Shown here: in pieces, positions 27,501 through 42,500 of the stretch | Layout: every line of letters starts with the position of its first letter | Numbering within the stretch: position 1 is the stretch's first letter | Assembly (NCBI GenBank): GCA_037013685.1 | Contig: CM072892.1 | Location: forward strand, 16,373,501 to 16,437,500 | Direction: 5' to 3' | Length of the DNA stretch: 64,000 bases | From: Acridotheres tristis | Lineage: Eukaryota; Chordata; Aves; Passeriformes; Sturnidae | Notes under the pieces: generated by a model | What the model saw: only the letters and a program-made list of their open reading frames with translations | Told to the model about the DNA's origin: nothing | Databases searched by the model: none | Program-made: the position numbers and the translations under genes

Positions 27501-30500
27501 ATTGTGTGTCTGCTGTGCTTTAGGAATACATAGGGTTTTTTGAAAAGTATATTGGATTTAGCTTTGTCATGAGCAGGAGTCTTAGTACTGGATTTTGTGT
27601 TAACTGGATGTGTGTGTAGCACATAAAGCTGTAAAATACCTGTTGTTTGTACTGGTAAAAGGGTGCATTGGAGGGTAAAGGTGACCAACAAACTGTGATA
27701 CAGACTTAAGGCATCTTCTCAGGCCAGAAATCTGGCTTGATTTTTTGAATACATATAAACTACACTTTTACAGAGATTGAAATTTAATAGATATTCTGAA
27801 ATAATCTGGAGGCCACAGATATTTCACAGTTCTGAGTTTATCAATAAATAAACTCCAGGTTATGTAGCTGTGTCTTCCCAAGTTGTTTTTTGAGGCTTTT
27901 TTGTAATTGTAATGAAACATACTATACAGACCATACAGTGTTGTTTGATAGAAATCCTTTGATAAACTGTTCTCCAAACTCGATTTGTACTACTTGGCAT
28001 TCTACAGACGTATGCCCAATATATAACTATGTGTTTTGTTGTTGTTTTTTGGTTTTAGTTTCTCCAGAATGGATTCTCAAAACTTTCAACGATGAATAGA
28101 GAATACAGTCATTTAAATTGTGCATTATACTAATGTGGGAGCAGTTGAAGGCACTTTAGGACTAGCATTTACTGCTGACAAGCTGGAAGAATGACCCGAA
28201 AGAAATCTCTTAACGTGTGGAAAGTGCTACCTCAAATGCAATTAATTATTCAAATAAATATAAGATGAAATAGTTGCCTTGAAGCATATGAGCTGGTGGT
28301 CCTGTTGCAGGTCATAAATGGAAGATAATTTTTACTAATATGTAAGGGAAGGCACCAAAGTTAGCTGATTTTTAATACTTTTTTTTAAAGTATCCCTCAT
28401 GATAACCAAGAAGTCTTTAATATTCTCTGCTCAGTGCTGTTGAGGTCTCTGAGTGAAGCCGTGTGTCCCATATTAGCACAGTGAGTCGAGGTAGAGGTAA
28501 CCAGTTGGAGAGTGTCCATAGGAGACAAAAATGATTGGTTGTCAAGGAAGCATGGGAAGAGAAATTGATGAGAATTGATGTTTTTGTTGCGAGCATGTCT
28601 CTCTCTCTCTCTAGATGAATCAAAGAATATTCTGAGGTGGAAGGGGCCTAGAAGGATCATGGAGTCCAGCTTGTACATGAATGGCACATAGGGAGATCGA
28701 GCCCATGGCCTCGGCATTATTGGCACCATGCTCTAACTTGCAGAGTTTTGTGAAGGACAGGATAACCTCTCTGTGAGGATGAATCAAAGTAATTAATCTA
28801 GAGAGGGAGATCTAAGAACTAGGAGAAAATATTATTTGTGAGAATAGTTGAGCTCTATAGAAATTTCCATATGAAGGCCAGGGCACCCCTATTGGCAGAA
28901 GCTTTTAAAACATCAGGGGTTGCTTGATTCCTACATCAGATAAATGGATTTATATTCTTGAAGTCCTTTCCAGCACTCTAATTATCTTGAAAATAACTGT
29001 AATAGAAGTGACTTGTGTAGGAGTTAGTATTGATTAGTAAGAGTTGTTGGATTTTTATTTGAGACAAGTGATGATTTTTTAAATTTTTTTTATTTTTTGC
29101 TTCAAAGCACCACTTAATCTATTTGTTGGATAGGTCCTGAGCAGAAAAGTCTTATGTGGTCTTGATGAGAGTCAACTACCTCTTCTAAATTTAAATGCAA
29201 AAATTACACTTTCTAACACATTGTTTATTTTAAAAGAATTTGTTTTTATAGATACTTTTGTCTTGCACAGTGACTAGGTTAATATTACCTTGAGTGCCTT
29301 TTGTCAGTGTACCTTGGTTTCTATGATCATTCTGGAAAAGTGAAGACATAGTAATGTGAAACTGGTATAGAAAGACAATATATGTTTTTTATGGCAGATT
29401 GTCATAATGTCTTTTACATCAAAATTTCTTAAAAAAAATACTCCTTCTGGATTTATAATTATTAAGGGGGAGTAATTTCTATGTATGTATTTATTAATGT
29501 CTGTTTTAGGGGACCATACTTTCATTTCCTTTGTTTCTTCTCCTGACAAAGGGGCTTAACCTGGACTATGTTTTAGCTCTTGATATTATATGACATTAGT
29601 TTTTAATGCTTTCTTTGAATTTTTTTTTGCCTCCCAAGGTCTCTGTCTTGAGAAGCTGCCAATATCTTCCTCAGTGAGCAATGTCCATGTGGACCGTGAG
29701 CAAGAAATTGTTACGTGCTATGAGAAGGCTGGGGATATTGCTCTCCTGTACCTTCAGGAGATAGAAAGGGTGAGTGGGGGTGATTTTCTAAACTGAAGAT
29801 TTAAAGATTGATATAAATGCCTTTTTAAAAGAAATTTGTGTTACTGTTCATTTCTAGGAGTTACACACTATTGCTTTTTATTTAGACTTTGAGGTCCATT
29901 TGAGCAAAATGCAATACACTTGGGGCTCTGTTCTTTGGCTTGTGAATGCTGTTAGAGTGAAGTGAGCTGGCAATATCCATCTGATCCTCTTTTTCAGACC
30001 CATTGCTTGCAAGCCTCAGGCCTGTCACTTGACAGCTGTCTTTGAAGGACTTCTGAGACACAGTTAGGGTCATGAAAAACAGAAGAAAGGGGAAAGAAAA
30101 CCGATGTGATGGGGGAAAAATAATTCACACTGTTGTTAAAACACATAGAGGTTTTTATGAGGGTTTTTGCTGTTTTATTATTGTCTTGTAGTGGCTGGTA
30201 GACTATGTGCACTGAAAGCTGATTACATTTTGACAGCATTTTAAATGCTGTTGTTATACAATTATTACTAAATTGTTTTTTGGAAATCACTCTGGAGATA
30301 GCTTTTAATCTTCTTACTGCTCTCTTCAGTAGTCTTTTCTATCCTAACAGGAGTTTTAGATTTTTGAATACCATTATCTCCTGCTACTGAATAAAGCAAA
30401 AAAAAGCAAATATGCTTTTTCATATTCTTCACTTTTGTATACCATTCTTCACAAAAATTTTGGAAAAAGTATTATAAAATTTTGCTTAGCAGTATTTCTT

Positions 30501-33500
30501 CTTGATAAATAAATTATTTCTAAGGGTATAGCCAAGAAAAAGCTAGCCAAGGTAAAGCTAGAAATGATCTACTAGCCACCACCTACAAATGGCAAAGATT
30601 TCTCCAACATTACATATTGGCTTCCAGGTAAAAGTACACAAATCTTGATTTTAAGGTTTATTTTTGTTTGTTTGTTTGTTTTTTCCTTAATACAGTTTTT
30701 TCCCTATTTTCTTTTGTTCTCTTAGGTAATTAATGCCAACATACAAAACAGAAGCCCTAAGCCAGGGCCCACTGCACATGAACAAGAGCTTGGTTTTTTT
30801 CTGGAAACAGGACTTCAAAGAGCACATGTTTTATATTTCAAGAATGGGTAAGATTTGAGTCTTCTTTTATCGTGTTTGGATTTTTGTTTAGTTTTGTGTT
30901 TGTGATTTAAGTGGGCATCATTTTTAGCAATTGTGGATTCTGTAATTGTGAGGTCTCTTTATTAATAAAGTAGTAACATTTTGATTAACATAGTAAAGCT
31001 GCCCATATTGTATTTATTTACATATTGGAAAATATTTTAGTCAAAGCATAGTAAGCAGAAAGCATTTTGTAGTTTTGCTTACTAAATGTAAGGACTTAAA
31101 GTACCTTAAGCTTTAACAATTTGAAATTTACTTTATTATCAAACACTGTTAAAAAGTGATTGTCAACATATTGAAACTCTTGATTTTTATAATTTCGGTT
31201 TTGTAATTTTTTTCCAAATCTCTTCAGTTATCACTTATTTTAACATTATGCTGCAGGATAAATGTGCATGAAGATCAACAGTATGTATACAAGTATACAA
31301 TCTTTATTGTACCTGCTCTGTAGATCCCTTTAGATTCTGCATGGGACTTCCTTTATAATTTATTTTAATAAGGCTTTGCTTAAAAGCCTAAAAATAAATT
31401 CAATTACCACACAGAACAAGAAAAAGAATACAACTCTCCATTTTTAAGAACTTTAAAACTCGGCACAAATGGGTTTTAAGTACATTTCTGACGTTTGTTG
31501 AAATCACGTAGTTTAAAAACTTGTTTCTGGAGCTTCTTATTTCATTAGGAAAATAAGATTTTATTGAAATACTGGAACTCTTGATAGGACTACTGTTTTG
31601 TACCAAAAATATTTCTTATTCTTTCAAATATATAAACTGGAGATGAAGGAAATCATGCAGTGTCTGTAAAGAGTTCGAGATTTTAATGTTATGAAGGTAG
31701 GGTACAAAAGGCAATGTGAGTTTTAAGCTGTTCAGGAATTTCAACATGGAAATGATCACTACACTTTTGAAATCTCTTTCTTAAAGTATTGAAGTAGTGG
31801 TGCAATAACATGATCTGAGAGTTACACTTTAGTTCTGTTTTTATAATTTAATGCAGGAGGAATGGAATGTTCTGAAAGCTAATTTTTTTCATTTACCAGA
31901 GCTAAAAATAAGATCTCTGTTTTCATGTTTGCACAAGAAAGAAATAAAATACACTTACTGAAAAAATCCCAGTGGCCGTCATGGTTAAGAATAAGCTAAG
32001 AAATCCATATTTTGAAGACTTTTGATTGAAGGCCAGGGATGGAAGTGGTGCATTTAATCTGACATGTTTTGTGTAAAAGCAACCAGCAGTAGACATAGCA
32101 GATTGCAATTAATGAAGAAAACAAAAAGCAACTGCACAAAAAAAATCATGCAGTGGATTGTTAAGGAATATCCAGACAGGAGTGTTTTTCCTAGGCCATA
32201 TCAGCTGGTCTGGTGTGAGCTTTGAAAGGTGATTTTATTCCACGTGCATTTTAATTCTTCACAGTGAAGTTGTTGGTGATCTTGTTAACTCCTACACAAG
32301 CGTTTTTATTTTATTATTTTTCAGTCTTTAGTACAGTGATCACTTGCAGTTTATAAGCTAATTACATATTATATATATAATTTTGAATTTCTTCTTCTAG
32401 TTCCATTGGCCAGTGATACTTTTTTTGTGGTATGATATGAAGCAAGGTGTTAGGAAAAATAGCTCTGTGATAGTTATAATTTTACATATTCCTGCTGTTA
32501 CCTCCTTTAGTTTCCTTTCTTAATTCAGAGTTCTTTCAGTATTTCCTAGTATGGTCATTGTTCCAGGCTGCTTGTTATGTGGCTGCTTTTAGGAGCTGCT
32601 TTTTAGTTTTTTTCATTTTTTCACTTGGGTTTACCAGAACTGAAGAGATCTTCAAATATATACTTTTTCTAAAAGGGATAAATTATAGCCTGCTTTTTAA
32701 TAAATCTATTTTAAGGATGTTTTATTTCATTTTAAAATGTGTCATCCCTCCTGATGTTAGGTTTATAGAAAGTAGATTGGAGATCTTTTCAGTAAGCTTT
32801 ACAACATACTTCAAGTTTGAGAGTAATCTAAAATAATTTCTGTATGTATGTGTCAGGTTCAAACCAGAAAAGAGAATAAGATAACTTTTATATGAGCTGG
32901 AAGATCATAATTTCAACAGTAACATAGGGAGTATTGCTGCCTACCCATAAAGTTGGTCAATCTATTCAAATTTCCCTTTCATTTGTTAACTGTACAGAGA
33001 TTTTCTTTTAAGTCAAGTAATCAAGATTTTGTAGAGGATTAAGTGATTATATTTCAGGTATGCATTATCTTGTATAAAAAACTAGGAAGTGCTTGAAACT
33101 TAACTTGGCCTTTCTGCTAAGTGGTGGTATTTTGAAAATACATGGAAATGCAATTAGCTTAAAGAAAAAAAAAAAGTTGAAGTGGAAATAGTCTGAACCA
33201 GAAAAGTGTTACTTTAGTGCTAATAAGACACAAAACTGAAATTAATGGTTTCTTCTCAAGCATACAGAATTTTATTAAAGAAACAAACTACATACCCATT
33301 TTTCACTTGGGAGACGAGAAACATTTCAGCTTGGAAATGTGTAACAAAGAAGTTGAGGAAGTTGTTCTAGAACTTAAAGTAGGGTTTGTGTTTTCTTAAA
33401 AAATGTTCTGAAATATGTAACTCTACATGCCTTCAGGCTGATTACATAACTCGTATAGTAATTGCTTTGTAATTTCATATTGAAGGAGTTCAAAGTCTTG

Positions 33501-36500
33501 ATGTTTTTCCAAGAAAAGCTGTGAGCACAGGAACTTTGACATTGGTATTTAACACAGCTATTTTGAAAGAATGCCCCTGAGAAAGGACAGCTGTTTAGAT
33601 ACCCAGTGTTTCTTCTAGTATTTGCTGTGTTGTGAGATTTACAAGTTAATTCTGTCTGATTTATGGGTTTTATTTTTGAGGTAGTAACGTTCACAAATAT
33701 ACTGGAAATGTATGCTCTTGAAGCAAAATGGTGTTCTGGTTGAAGTCTAAAATCAGGAGGCCATCCTGTGAAAACCAGACTTAACTAGTTTTCAGAGCTA
33801 TTTTTTGGCTTCTCCTTTATTTTACACCCCTTCCAAGGATATTGCTCAGGATCCAGACTGCAGTATGGTCTAGTCTCCATCATGGTTCACATACTCAGTC
33901 AAAACCTGAGGATCCCAGAGATGATCTGTCCTCCTCATGGGGCCATTAGCTGTGCTGGCACAGTCACAGTGAAGTGAGACATTCCTAGTCTCCTCCAGCA
34001 AGTTCTTTCTTATAGAGTGGCTTCTTCTACATGGAAAATCAGCCCTGAAAAAAAAGGAATAATAAAAAAAAAAAGCAACCCATTTTTCTAATTTTTTTCA
34101 TGTAATTGAGATAATTGATTTATATTGACTTTAAATGTTTGACAAGCACATCAAAAGCTCTCCTTAGAGTATGGGACTTATCTGTGTAGAATTTCTTTTA
34201 TCTGTTTTTCTCTTTTCACAATAGCATATGACAGAAATAGCATAAGAATATTGCTCTCTTTCTGGTAGCAGAGGAACAGTGGATGGGAAGCAGTCTGTAG
34301 GTGCTTCTGTTCCACATGTATATCCATACAGTGGTCACAGCTATGGATTTTGCAGTGATGAAATCCATGAGAGAAGGATTTATGTAAATGCTTGGCATAA
34401 ATGCACATGAAGATCCTCTAAGATCAGTTCTCTACTGTATTAGAATGTAGTGCTAGATACCCATCACTCTGCACCTCTTGAGATCCTGTTGCACATCCTA
34501 CATCAGTCTAAAACAAGTTGGTGTTTAAGTAAAGAATAGAAAGTAAGATGAAAACATAGAAATCCTACAAAGTATCACGTTTCTTTTGTGTAAAATATCA
34601 CTGCTATATTCTGGAAAGCGAACAAAATCACTTCTGTTGCCGTTTTCAACACAGCTTTGTTCTCTATATACCTGCTTTCATTTTTGTGTTGTTAGGAAAC
34701 TAAGGCAAGAATATAGTCAAGATAGGAACAAAAATAATTTCCCTGTGATTTCTAGGAAAAATAAGCTTTCAAAGGATACTTTATTGTCTGTTATATTCCA
34801 TGCTTTCCTCATCCTTGTTTCCAATACTGTTCCAAACCTGTTAGTTTTCATTGAAAAAACTTTATTTGAACATGAGAGGAAATTATTATTCCCTCAGATA
34901 TTCAAGATAAAATCATCCATAATGAATGTTTTCTCTTTCAAACCTTACTGTATGTGTATTGCTCAGAATTTTGTCTTAACTTCAAGAATTTAAAATAAGA
35001 TTTCATTTTGAAGTTACAGATAGGAGACCTGACAGTGGTACATGGAAGACTAAGGTGGATATAAACATGAAGGAATCGCTTTTATTCAAAATCTTATCAA
35101 TTTTTGTAATGACTAGTTATACAAAGAATTGTGAAAGAGTAATGTTAGCATCTGAGTTGATGTTCAAGACTGATACTCTTAATAATATGTAGTTGGAATT
35201 CTGACTCCAGCTCACTTTTTCCATGAAGATACTTAGCATCTTTTAGCCCATGTACTACATGTCTTGCTGACAGTGGCTGTTGATTGTATTTGCAAGCATC
35301 AGATTGAAGGTTTTGGTTTTATGTTGAGTTGTGGTGACTGGCAAACAAAATGGTCTTGGATCCTCAAATAGGGGAGTTAATATTTCATACACTTCCCCTG
35401 CTCCCTTCAGAATGTTTGTTTTAGTGCTCTACTTAATGCTCTTGTTTTTCCACTGTACAGAGGAGTTACTATTGTCATTTTCCCCAGATCTACCCTCCTC
35501 CTTACCCTCCTAGTGTGGATTTTCCTTGTTTGCCTTTTGCTGGTTCAGGTGCTTTTTTGGTTCTTTTGTGGAGTTGTTTTGTTGTCAAAGAAATCATAGT
35601 TTTCTGTCATTCTGATGAGAAGAATTGATTCACTGGAAGGTGTGATAATGACTGGTGTGGCTGTCAGAAAAGAGAGGCCCATGCAATTGAGAGTAGGAAG
35701 ATCACAAGAAGGAAGAATGGTGGAAAAAGGGAACAAAGACTAAGAGATGAGAATGGGGGTATGGGGAAGGATGAGATCTTCCTTTTCAGGTCATGAACCA
35801 TGAGGTGGACTAACTACCAGTGGAACTGCAGTCTAGGCAGCAAGTGTTTTCATTTTAAATGCATGAATGCCAGAATTGCTGCTTGATTGGGCTCTTTCAA
35901 ATAGTTAGACTTGTGTAGCTCTAATGGCACACTGAAGATGTTTTATTTATAAGCTCAAACATCTGTTAAGAACTTTTAAGCATCAAGCAAACATGATCTT
36001 CTGTTGCAAATTTGAGATATGTGGGATTTCTCTTTCAGCATGTGGTAATAACGGATAAAATCAGAAGTATTCCATGATAATTTTTTAAAGTAGACTTTAA
36101 AAGAAAGAAAAGAGATTCTGGCAGCAAATTAGGGTTTTTCTACATTTTATTCAGAAAATAATGCCCAGTATTAGTTAACGTTTTGTGAAAATTATATAGT
36201 ATTGTGAGTGTACTGAAAGTGTAAGTATGAAAGGAAGAGAGCAAAAGCAGATCTGTCTGAAGTTGCAACTATGTTGCCTCTCGTAGACAGATATCCAAAT
36301 GCTTACCAGGATGTTTTTTCTAATTGTGGATTAAGTTATACTTCTCCACCCTCTTAAACCTGATGGAAAACAGACACAGACATTAGTCACAAGCATCCAA
36401 AGTGCCATCCATTGTGCAGAGTATGTAATCTTGTCCATTTTGTCAGACCTTTAATAAAGTTATGGAAGCAAGCCATAGAATTGCAGTCCTTTGAAATTTT

Positions 36501-39500
36501 TTTCTAATTTCGTATTTGTAGGGGTATATAAAGCTATATGGCAAGTGCCATACCTTGGTATTAGGATGTTCTGTTACTGCTGAAGAATTAATCTCTTGAT
36601 TTGTCACATTTCTTGCTTTTTGCTTATGTAGTAACTTCTTCTAATGTGAAATTGTTTCTGGTCTTAATACTGTGTAAATGACTCTTAATTGGCTAAAAGT
36701 AATTAGTTAGAGTGTATGGATTTTAATAGTTGTATTTTCTTGTAAACATGTCAGTTATGCTGAAGTTACTGAAGTGTCACTGTTCTGATTGGCATGCATA
36801 ATAAGAGTTTCACTTGCCCTTACTCCTTACCTTTAAAAAAATTCCTTTCTTTCCTATCATATTTGAATTTTTGGGAGAAAAACCCCAAACTTTAAAACTT
36901 GCCGTGTACCTATGAGTTTACAAACATTGCATTTCTTTATCTGTTTATAAATATAGACAGAAAGAGAGAGAAAGCACAAGAGAAGATGGAAGTAGCTCAA
37001 TTCCAAAACCAACTTTTGTTTCATCACTTTGGTCCAGCCCTGTAGATTTCATTCTTATTGGTTTCTCTCCTTTTAAAAGATGAATATTTTTTAAATTGAT
37101 ATGGTAAGTCTCAGCAATGAAGTAATAGGGTAGTATAAGTAGCTCAGCCTATTCACCAGCATGGTTCTGGATGTGCTTTTCTCTTAAATGGGAGAAATAT
37201 TGAAAATTTAGCCACCAAATTGCAGAGGATGTGAGGTTTGGTATAGCTCAGTATGCAAAAATTTATTCTAATTAAATTTTAATCATTAAAAGGCAACAGT
37301 TGACTAAATATGTGGAGGTTTTGATTGAGAAACATAAAGGGAATGCCTGACATATGAAGCCCTTCACACTAATGGACAAGATATTACCAAAAGATGCTGA
37401 GAAGATATTACCAGAAGATGCTTTAAGTACAGAGTAAATTAATGTTATCAACCTTTCTAAAGTTAATTTTAAAACATTCATTTTTTAGTCTGTTTTATAT
37501 CATGATTAGATCTCACTAATTTTGTTACAAGGAGTAGTGTTTGGGGGTTTTTATTCTAATATCATTCAAACATAGACTGCTTCTTGTTGAGCAGTTTCTT
37601 TAATTCTTTTCTGCTTTTTGTGTGTGTTTCCAAATGAGGAAGATACAATTCAAAGGAGTTGATTTGAGCATGTTCTGACAGGAGGCAGTCATATAAACAC
37701 ACATGTATGTAACTGTCAGTGTCCATCTGTGGGCTGTCTTTGTCTTGTCTGAAATCACTGAAAACCTGTCAGTTCCGAATGAGTGTTAATGTACCTTAAA
37801 ATTCCTTGCCCCGTGAGAGGAACGGATCTCAAAGTCATTTACAGACACTGTGGGACATTGCTGTCTAAGTTCATGTGCCCTTTTGCTCTAGCATTCAGTC
37901 AGCAGTGAGAGCTGCTGACATGAAAGCACATGCTAGTGGAAAGCAGGTAAAAGCTGTGTGTGCCCAGGCTGGGAAGGAAAAACTTGTGCCAGAATAGCCA
38001 CCACTCTTCTCAATGTTACCAACTGTTAACAAATACAGGAAATGTACTTTGCTAAAAGCAGTGTGGTGTGAACATCTACCATATTATTCATGGTATATTT
38101 TGCTTCATTTCTTGTCTCTAAAAGCATTTAACTGAATTTTAGGGTGATTTAGATTGTAGTTTTGAGGTCTATTTTTTAGTAAATTTCATGTAGAAAATGC
38201 TTGACAATTCTGTTTTGTGTTTGTGTTGCCGTGTGCAGTGGATTGCTGTTAAATGCTTTATGAAGCAAAAGCTAATTCTGTATTTTAACTTGTTCAATCT
38301 TACTGCTTTTTCCATGATTCAGTAGAACTTCAGTCACAAGTTTCAATTCCTTGCAGATGCTTTCAAAAGTGTAATGGGCAAATAAAAGCAACCTGTCATG
38401 AAATGTTCAAGAGCTTGTGAAAGTTGCATGCATTTTCATAAAGTGTTTTGTTATTGTTCTTGTAACGCATCAAAAGATAAACTTCGGATGGGAAAAAATC
38501 CCAATTCCTAAAATTTAATGAAGTTATTGTGATTTGAAGTTCTACTACATAGTATGTGTTTCATCTGCACTGGGAAAATAAAGTTTCAAGCTGACAAGTT
38601 CTTGCTCATAACTCTTTTTCAACAATTTTGCAGGGAGCATTTCAGTTTTTTGTCAAGTTTGCTTTTTTTGTTTGTTTGTTTGTTTGTTTGGGTTTTTTTT
38701 GTTTTTTGTTTTGGTATTTATTTATTTTTTTAGATCTTGTTATAAGGACACATTTGTGACTTTGCAATACAGTCTTTGAGAGAGAACTCCATTCAGGAGA
38801 AATACCCACTTAGACCAGAAGACTTAAAGCTGGGATTCCAGAGGACTGGTTTTGGTTCTCTAAAATATTTGGAATGTGGTATTACTAAATGATATGTATT
38901 TTGGCTTGAATGTATATTTGGTGCTGAATGTATCCAGCTTCAAATGAGTTTTGAGGTTTTCTTGAAATCTGAACTAATGACTTTCTGTCCTTCCTTAGTG
39001 TATGAAGTTGGTGTGATAGTCATCAGCTATTGAGGCTGTTTGAAATGTATAAATTATAAATTATTATTTGAAATGTGTAAATTAATATGATTTTTCATAC
39101 AGTTGTTTCCATGCAGATTTTTGCACAAGATTAATTTTCTTTAGTATGTACTAGCTGATCACTCTGTGGTCAAGCTCTACTGCAGCAAGTGGGCTTTTTA
39201 CAAACGATTTTTATTTTTTGTCTGATTAGTGATTATTTCTTTTTAGCCAACTAATGGCATTCTTTGGCATAACTTTCAACAATTCATATTGGTTTTGTTA
39301 CTTGGAAATGCTACTTCTTTTAAAATGAGCTTTTATATAAAAGTATATTAGAAGGTGAACTTGTTCTGATGAAAGATGATGTCTGTGCTAATGAAAGATG
39401 TGTGGAAACTGAAGTTTCTGAAAAATCCTGATAATCCTTTATTATGTGAAACAGAACAGAGATGAATGCTGTCATGTAATCTGAAGAGTAAAATAAATTA

Positions 39501-42500
39501 CTAGGTCTCCAGGTAAAGTGATAGTTCAACAGTCCTACAGCAAGATCTCTTACATCAAACACTGGTTTCAGATATTCTGCAACTGAATTGAAGGAAAGTA
39601 TCTGTATAAAAATGCTGGCTTTTTTTTTTAATTTGTACAGCACTGTAGTTCAAAAGTCAGTATTTTAACATATTTTAAAATAAAGACAGCAGACTAAGGA
39701 AGGCAGTTTTAACATCTGATTTATAGTGCAGTGCAATAGTGCTTTAACTTACAGAAAGCTTACACAATATGTAATATTTCTTGTCTCTTTTGGCTCTGTC
39801 TCGGGTAAATGCTATGCAACTTGCACATAACATCACACCTTGGAGACAACATACGATGTAACAGCAATATGATTTAACACAAAATACACTTTTGATCAAA
39901 TAATTTTGTTTTGTAGCTAAACTTGAAATAATGAAATGGATGTGTCCTGTCAGTTGAGTTCAAAAAGCTAACCCAGTCCTTCTCCAGTTCACTTTGAATC
40001 TCTGCAAAAGCTGTTTAGGCAGCAGATGTGAAAGAAGTGTAGATGGGAATAGTTGGGTTGCAGAAGCCAAATGAAAAGCCAGTCAGAGTCAAGAACAGAA
40101 CACTGATGCTCCAGCCCTCTGGCCACACCGTGGGCCTTAATGTGTTTGTGCTCTTTCCCTTCTGAAAAGGAGCTCCAAATTTTATATTTTGTATTGCTTT
40201 CAGGGTTACCAGATTTACTCGTTTTTAATCTCCCTGTTTTAAGGTGTCGAGAGGCAGGTGAAATGGATTTTTTTTTTCAAAGTTTATACTTGAAGCCTAA
40301 TGTAATTGAAAACTGAAACTACTGTAGCAATGAGAACAACTTGTTTTGTCTTTTTTCTTTTTGAGGTGGTTGCTTCTTACCTTTTTCCTTGCTTTCCCTT
40401 GAAATATCTACTGATCATTAAAATGTTTCTTTTTTCAATAAACTGTCAGGGAATGTTGTTATAGTAATCAGTGGTGAGATTCCCAGATGAATATATCTCT
40501 CTATCTCTATATATCTATCTCACAGAAAGGCAGTGAGGCTATGAAAGGAAAAGTAGCATGAATTTTAACAACTTTATTGAGTAATATTTTAAGGTGTTAC
40601 TTCATCCAAGTTGGAATACTGTCAAATTCTATGTTTATATACAGGAACTTGACAAGAGGAGTTGGTAGATTTAGAGAGTTACTAAGAGCTGTTGAAACAA
40701 GAACTACACAAAACCTGCGAATGGTAAGTTACATTAAATCCCTTCCCCATTGCAGCATCTGAATTTCAGTAGGCAAGGAAAGCGTAAATATAGCGGACGA
40801 GTTAGAGACAAATAGTTGAATATGTAGCATATTGTTAAAGACCTGTTATCCAACAGTTTATAAGTGTTACATTTCCTAACTTAAGTCGATGATTAAAGTG
40901 AGGAGTGTTTGGTACACAGTCTCCCCCCTATTCCTTTTTTTTGTATGTGCTTATAGTTAGAACCTGACTGGTCTCCAATTGATCATACTGTCAACCTTAA
41001 ATACAATTGCCCTATTTATGAGTCAATGTAGTTTCCTGTTTTTGTAAGGTAGTGGGGATGAGAAGAGAGTGCATCGTTTTTGTGTGGCTTCTATTAATTT
41101 GAAGGCTATCAAGTTATAAAGCCTTTTAAAGGAAAACCATAAGAGCAAAATAATGAAGATTTGGTACTTATGTTGTCAGAAGATTGAATTTTTTATATAA
41201 GAAAAATTAGAGGCTTGTATCTTTTACTGTCGTGTAATTATTTTCAAAAATATCCTAGATTTGCTTCCTAATACTGTGCCTTTGTAACTTCCAAACTGGT
41301 AATAAGGAAGATAAGTGATTTCTTAATTCATTCAATAACTAGATTTCTAGTAAATATATTGCAATTAGTTAATAATAGACTTTCAGTGGAGAGGGATAAT
41401 ATTGCAAATTTTAATAGAAAAGATGAAGGGCTTCTTATGCTATAGGAGTTAAGGTAGAAGATGCAGATCATGTGGTGCTTTCTGTGACTTAAACATGGCA
41501 CATCTGTTTTTGGGAAACATTACTGGTAAATACTGATGCCAATTCTGATGCAAGTTTAGATCTTGCCTTCTCTCTACTGCCCTGGTAGAAAATCTTTGCG
41601 TTTTCATCATTGTGATATTTAGTCATGCAGGGTCTATGTGTGTGTGTGAAACCTTAATGAGGAGATTAACCTGATAGTTATGGATTATAGGATGGCTTAA
41701 AAGCTTTAAATTAGTATTATTTAATTAAATAATATGTATGTAAGTATTTCTAGAGTTAAATATTTGGTAACTATAATAGTTGGTCAAAATAAACCTTTTT
41801 GTGCTGATTTTTCAACCTTGTTTCACTCTTGCTGTGCTTTAACAGTAGCTAACACCAGCACTTCCAAGTAGGAGTTGTCAGAAGCCCCGTTCAGCCATAA
41901 CTGTCTGTGGTGGGTTGACCTTGTCTGGCTGCCAGATGCTCACCCAGCTGCCCTCAAACTCCCCTTCCTTAACACATGGGGAGGAAATAAGCTAGAAAAG
42001 GTCTGAGACAGGTCTGGGATAGAGGCAGGGAGTCTGCTTACCACTTACCATCACAGGCAGAACAAGCTCTTCTTGGGGGAAATTAACTTAATTTACTGTC
42101 ACTTAAAAGAGAGTGGGATGGTGAGAAACAAACTGAAACACCTTCCTTCCACCCCCTTTTCTCAGGTTCAACTTCAGTCTTTGACTTCTGACTCTTCTAC
42201 CTCCTCTCCCTACCCTCCCATTCCCTGAGTGGTGTATGAGGGGTGGAGGGTTGTGGTGAGTTCCTCTCTGCTGCTCCTTACTCCTCACACTTTTCTCCTG
42301 CTCCAGCATGGAGTCCCTCCATTGGGCTGCAGTTCCTTCAGGGAATATCACCCTGTTTTTCACCATGGTTCTCTTTGCAGGCTGCAGTTTGTACAACTGC
42401 TCCACTGTGGTCTCTCCCATGCAAACAGCTGCTCTATGTCTAGAGAGGCAGTAGAGGTTATTGAGCATCTTAGGTTATTGATTATCTTAGGAGCAGCAGC

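Larger units (their letters stand above)
16548..29638 (+). other. TTC7B: Intron 3 of TTC7B
   Basis: A roughly 13.1-kb GT-AG intron. It contains a CR1 fragment near 18.3-18.7 kb, a tRNA-Ile/CR1 SINE near 28.6-28.7 kb, and an exon-like 47-nt segment at 25117-25163. The rest is AT-rich single-copy-looking sequence in which I recognise nothing. Confidence 0.93.
30848..40644 (+). other. TTC7B: Intron 5 of TTC7B
   Basis: A roughly 9.8-kb GT-AG intron, AT-rich. It contains a 24-bp-period tandem duplication at about 37.38 kb and a GTTT-rich tract at 38.66-38.73 kb. No transposon was recognised with confidence. The somewhat GC-richer stretch at about 33.83-34.03 kb could be an old repeat but matches nothing I can name. 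Confidence 0.92.

Noticed and set aside
28640..28738. Possible functional tRNA-Ile gene on the minus strand
   Set aside because: The acceptor stem and full A box are missing and the B box is altered; the fused CR1 tail shows it is a SINE.
40721..40723. ATG at the end of exon 6 as a possible alternative start
   Set aside because: It is an internal Met codon immediately before a donor, in phase with upstream coding sequence.
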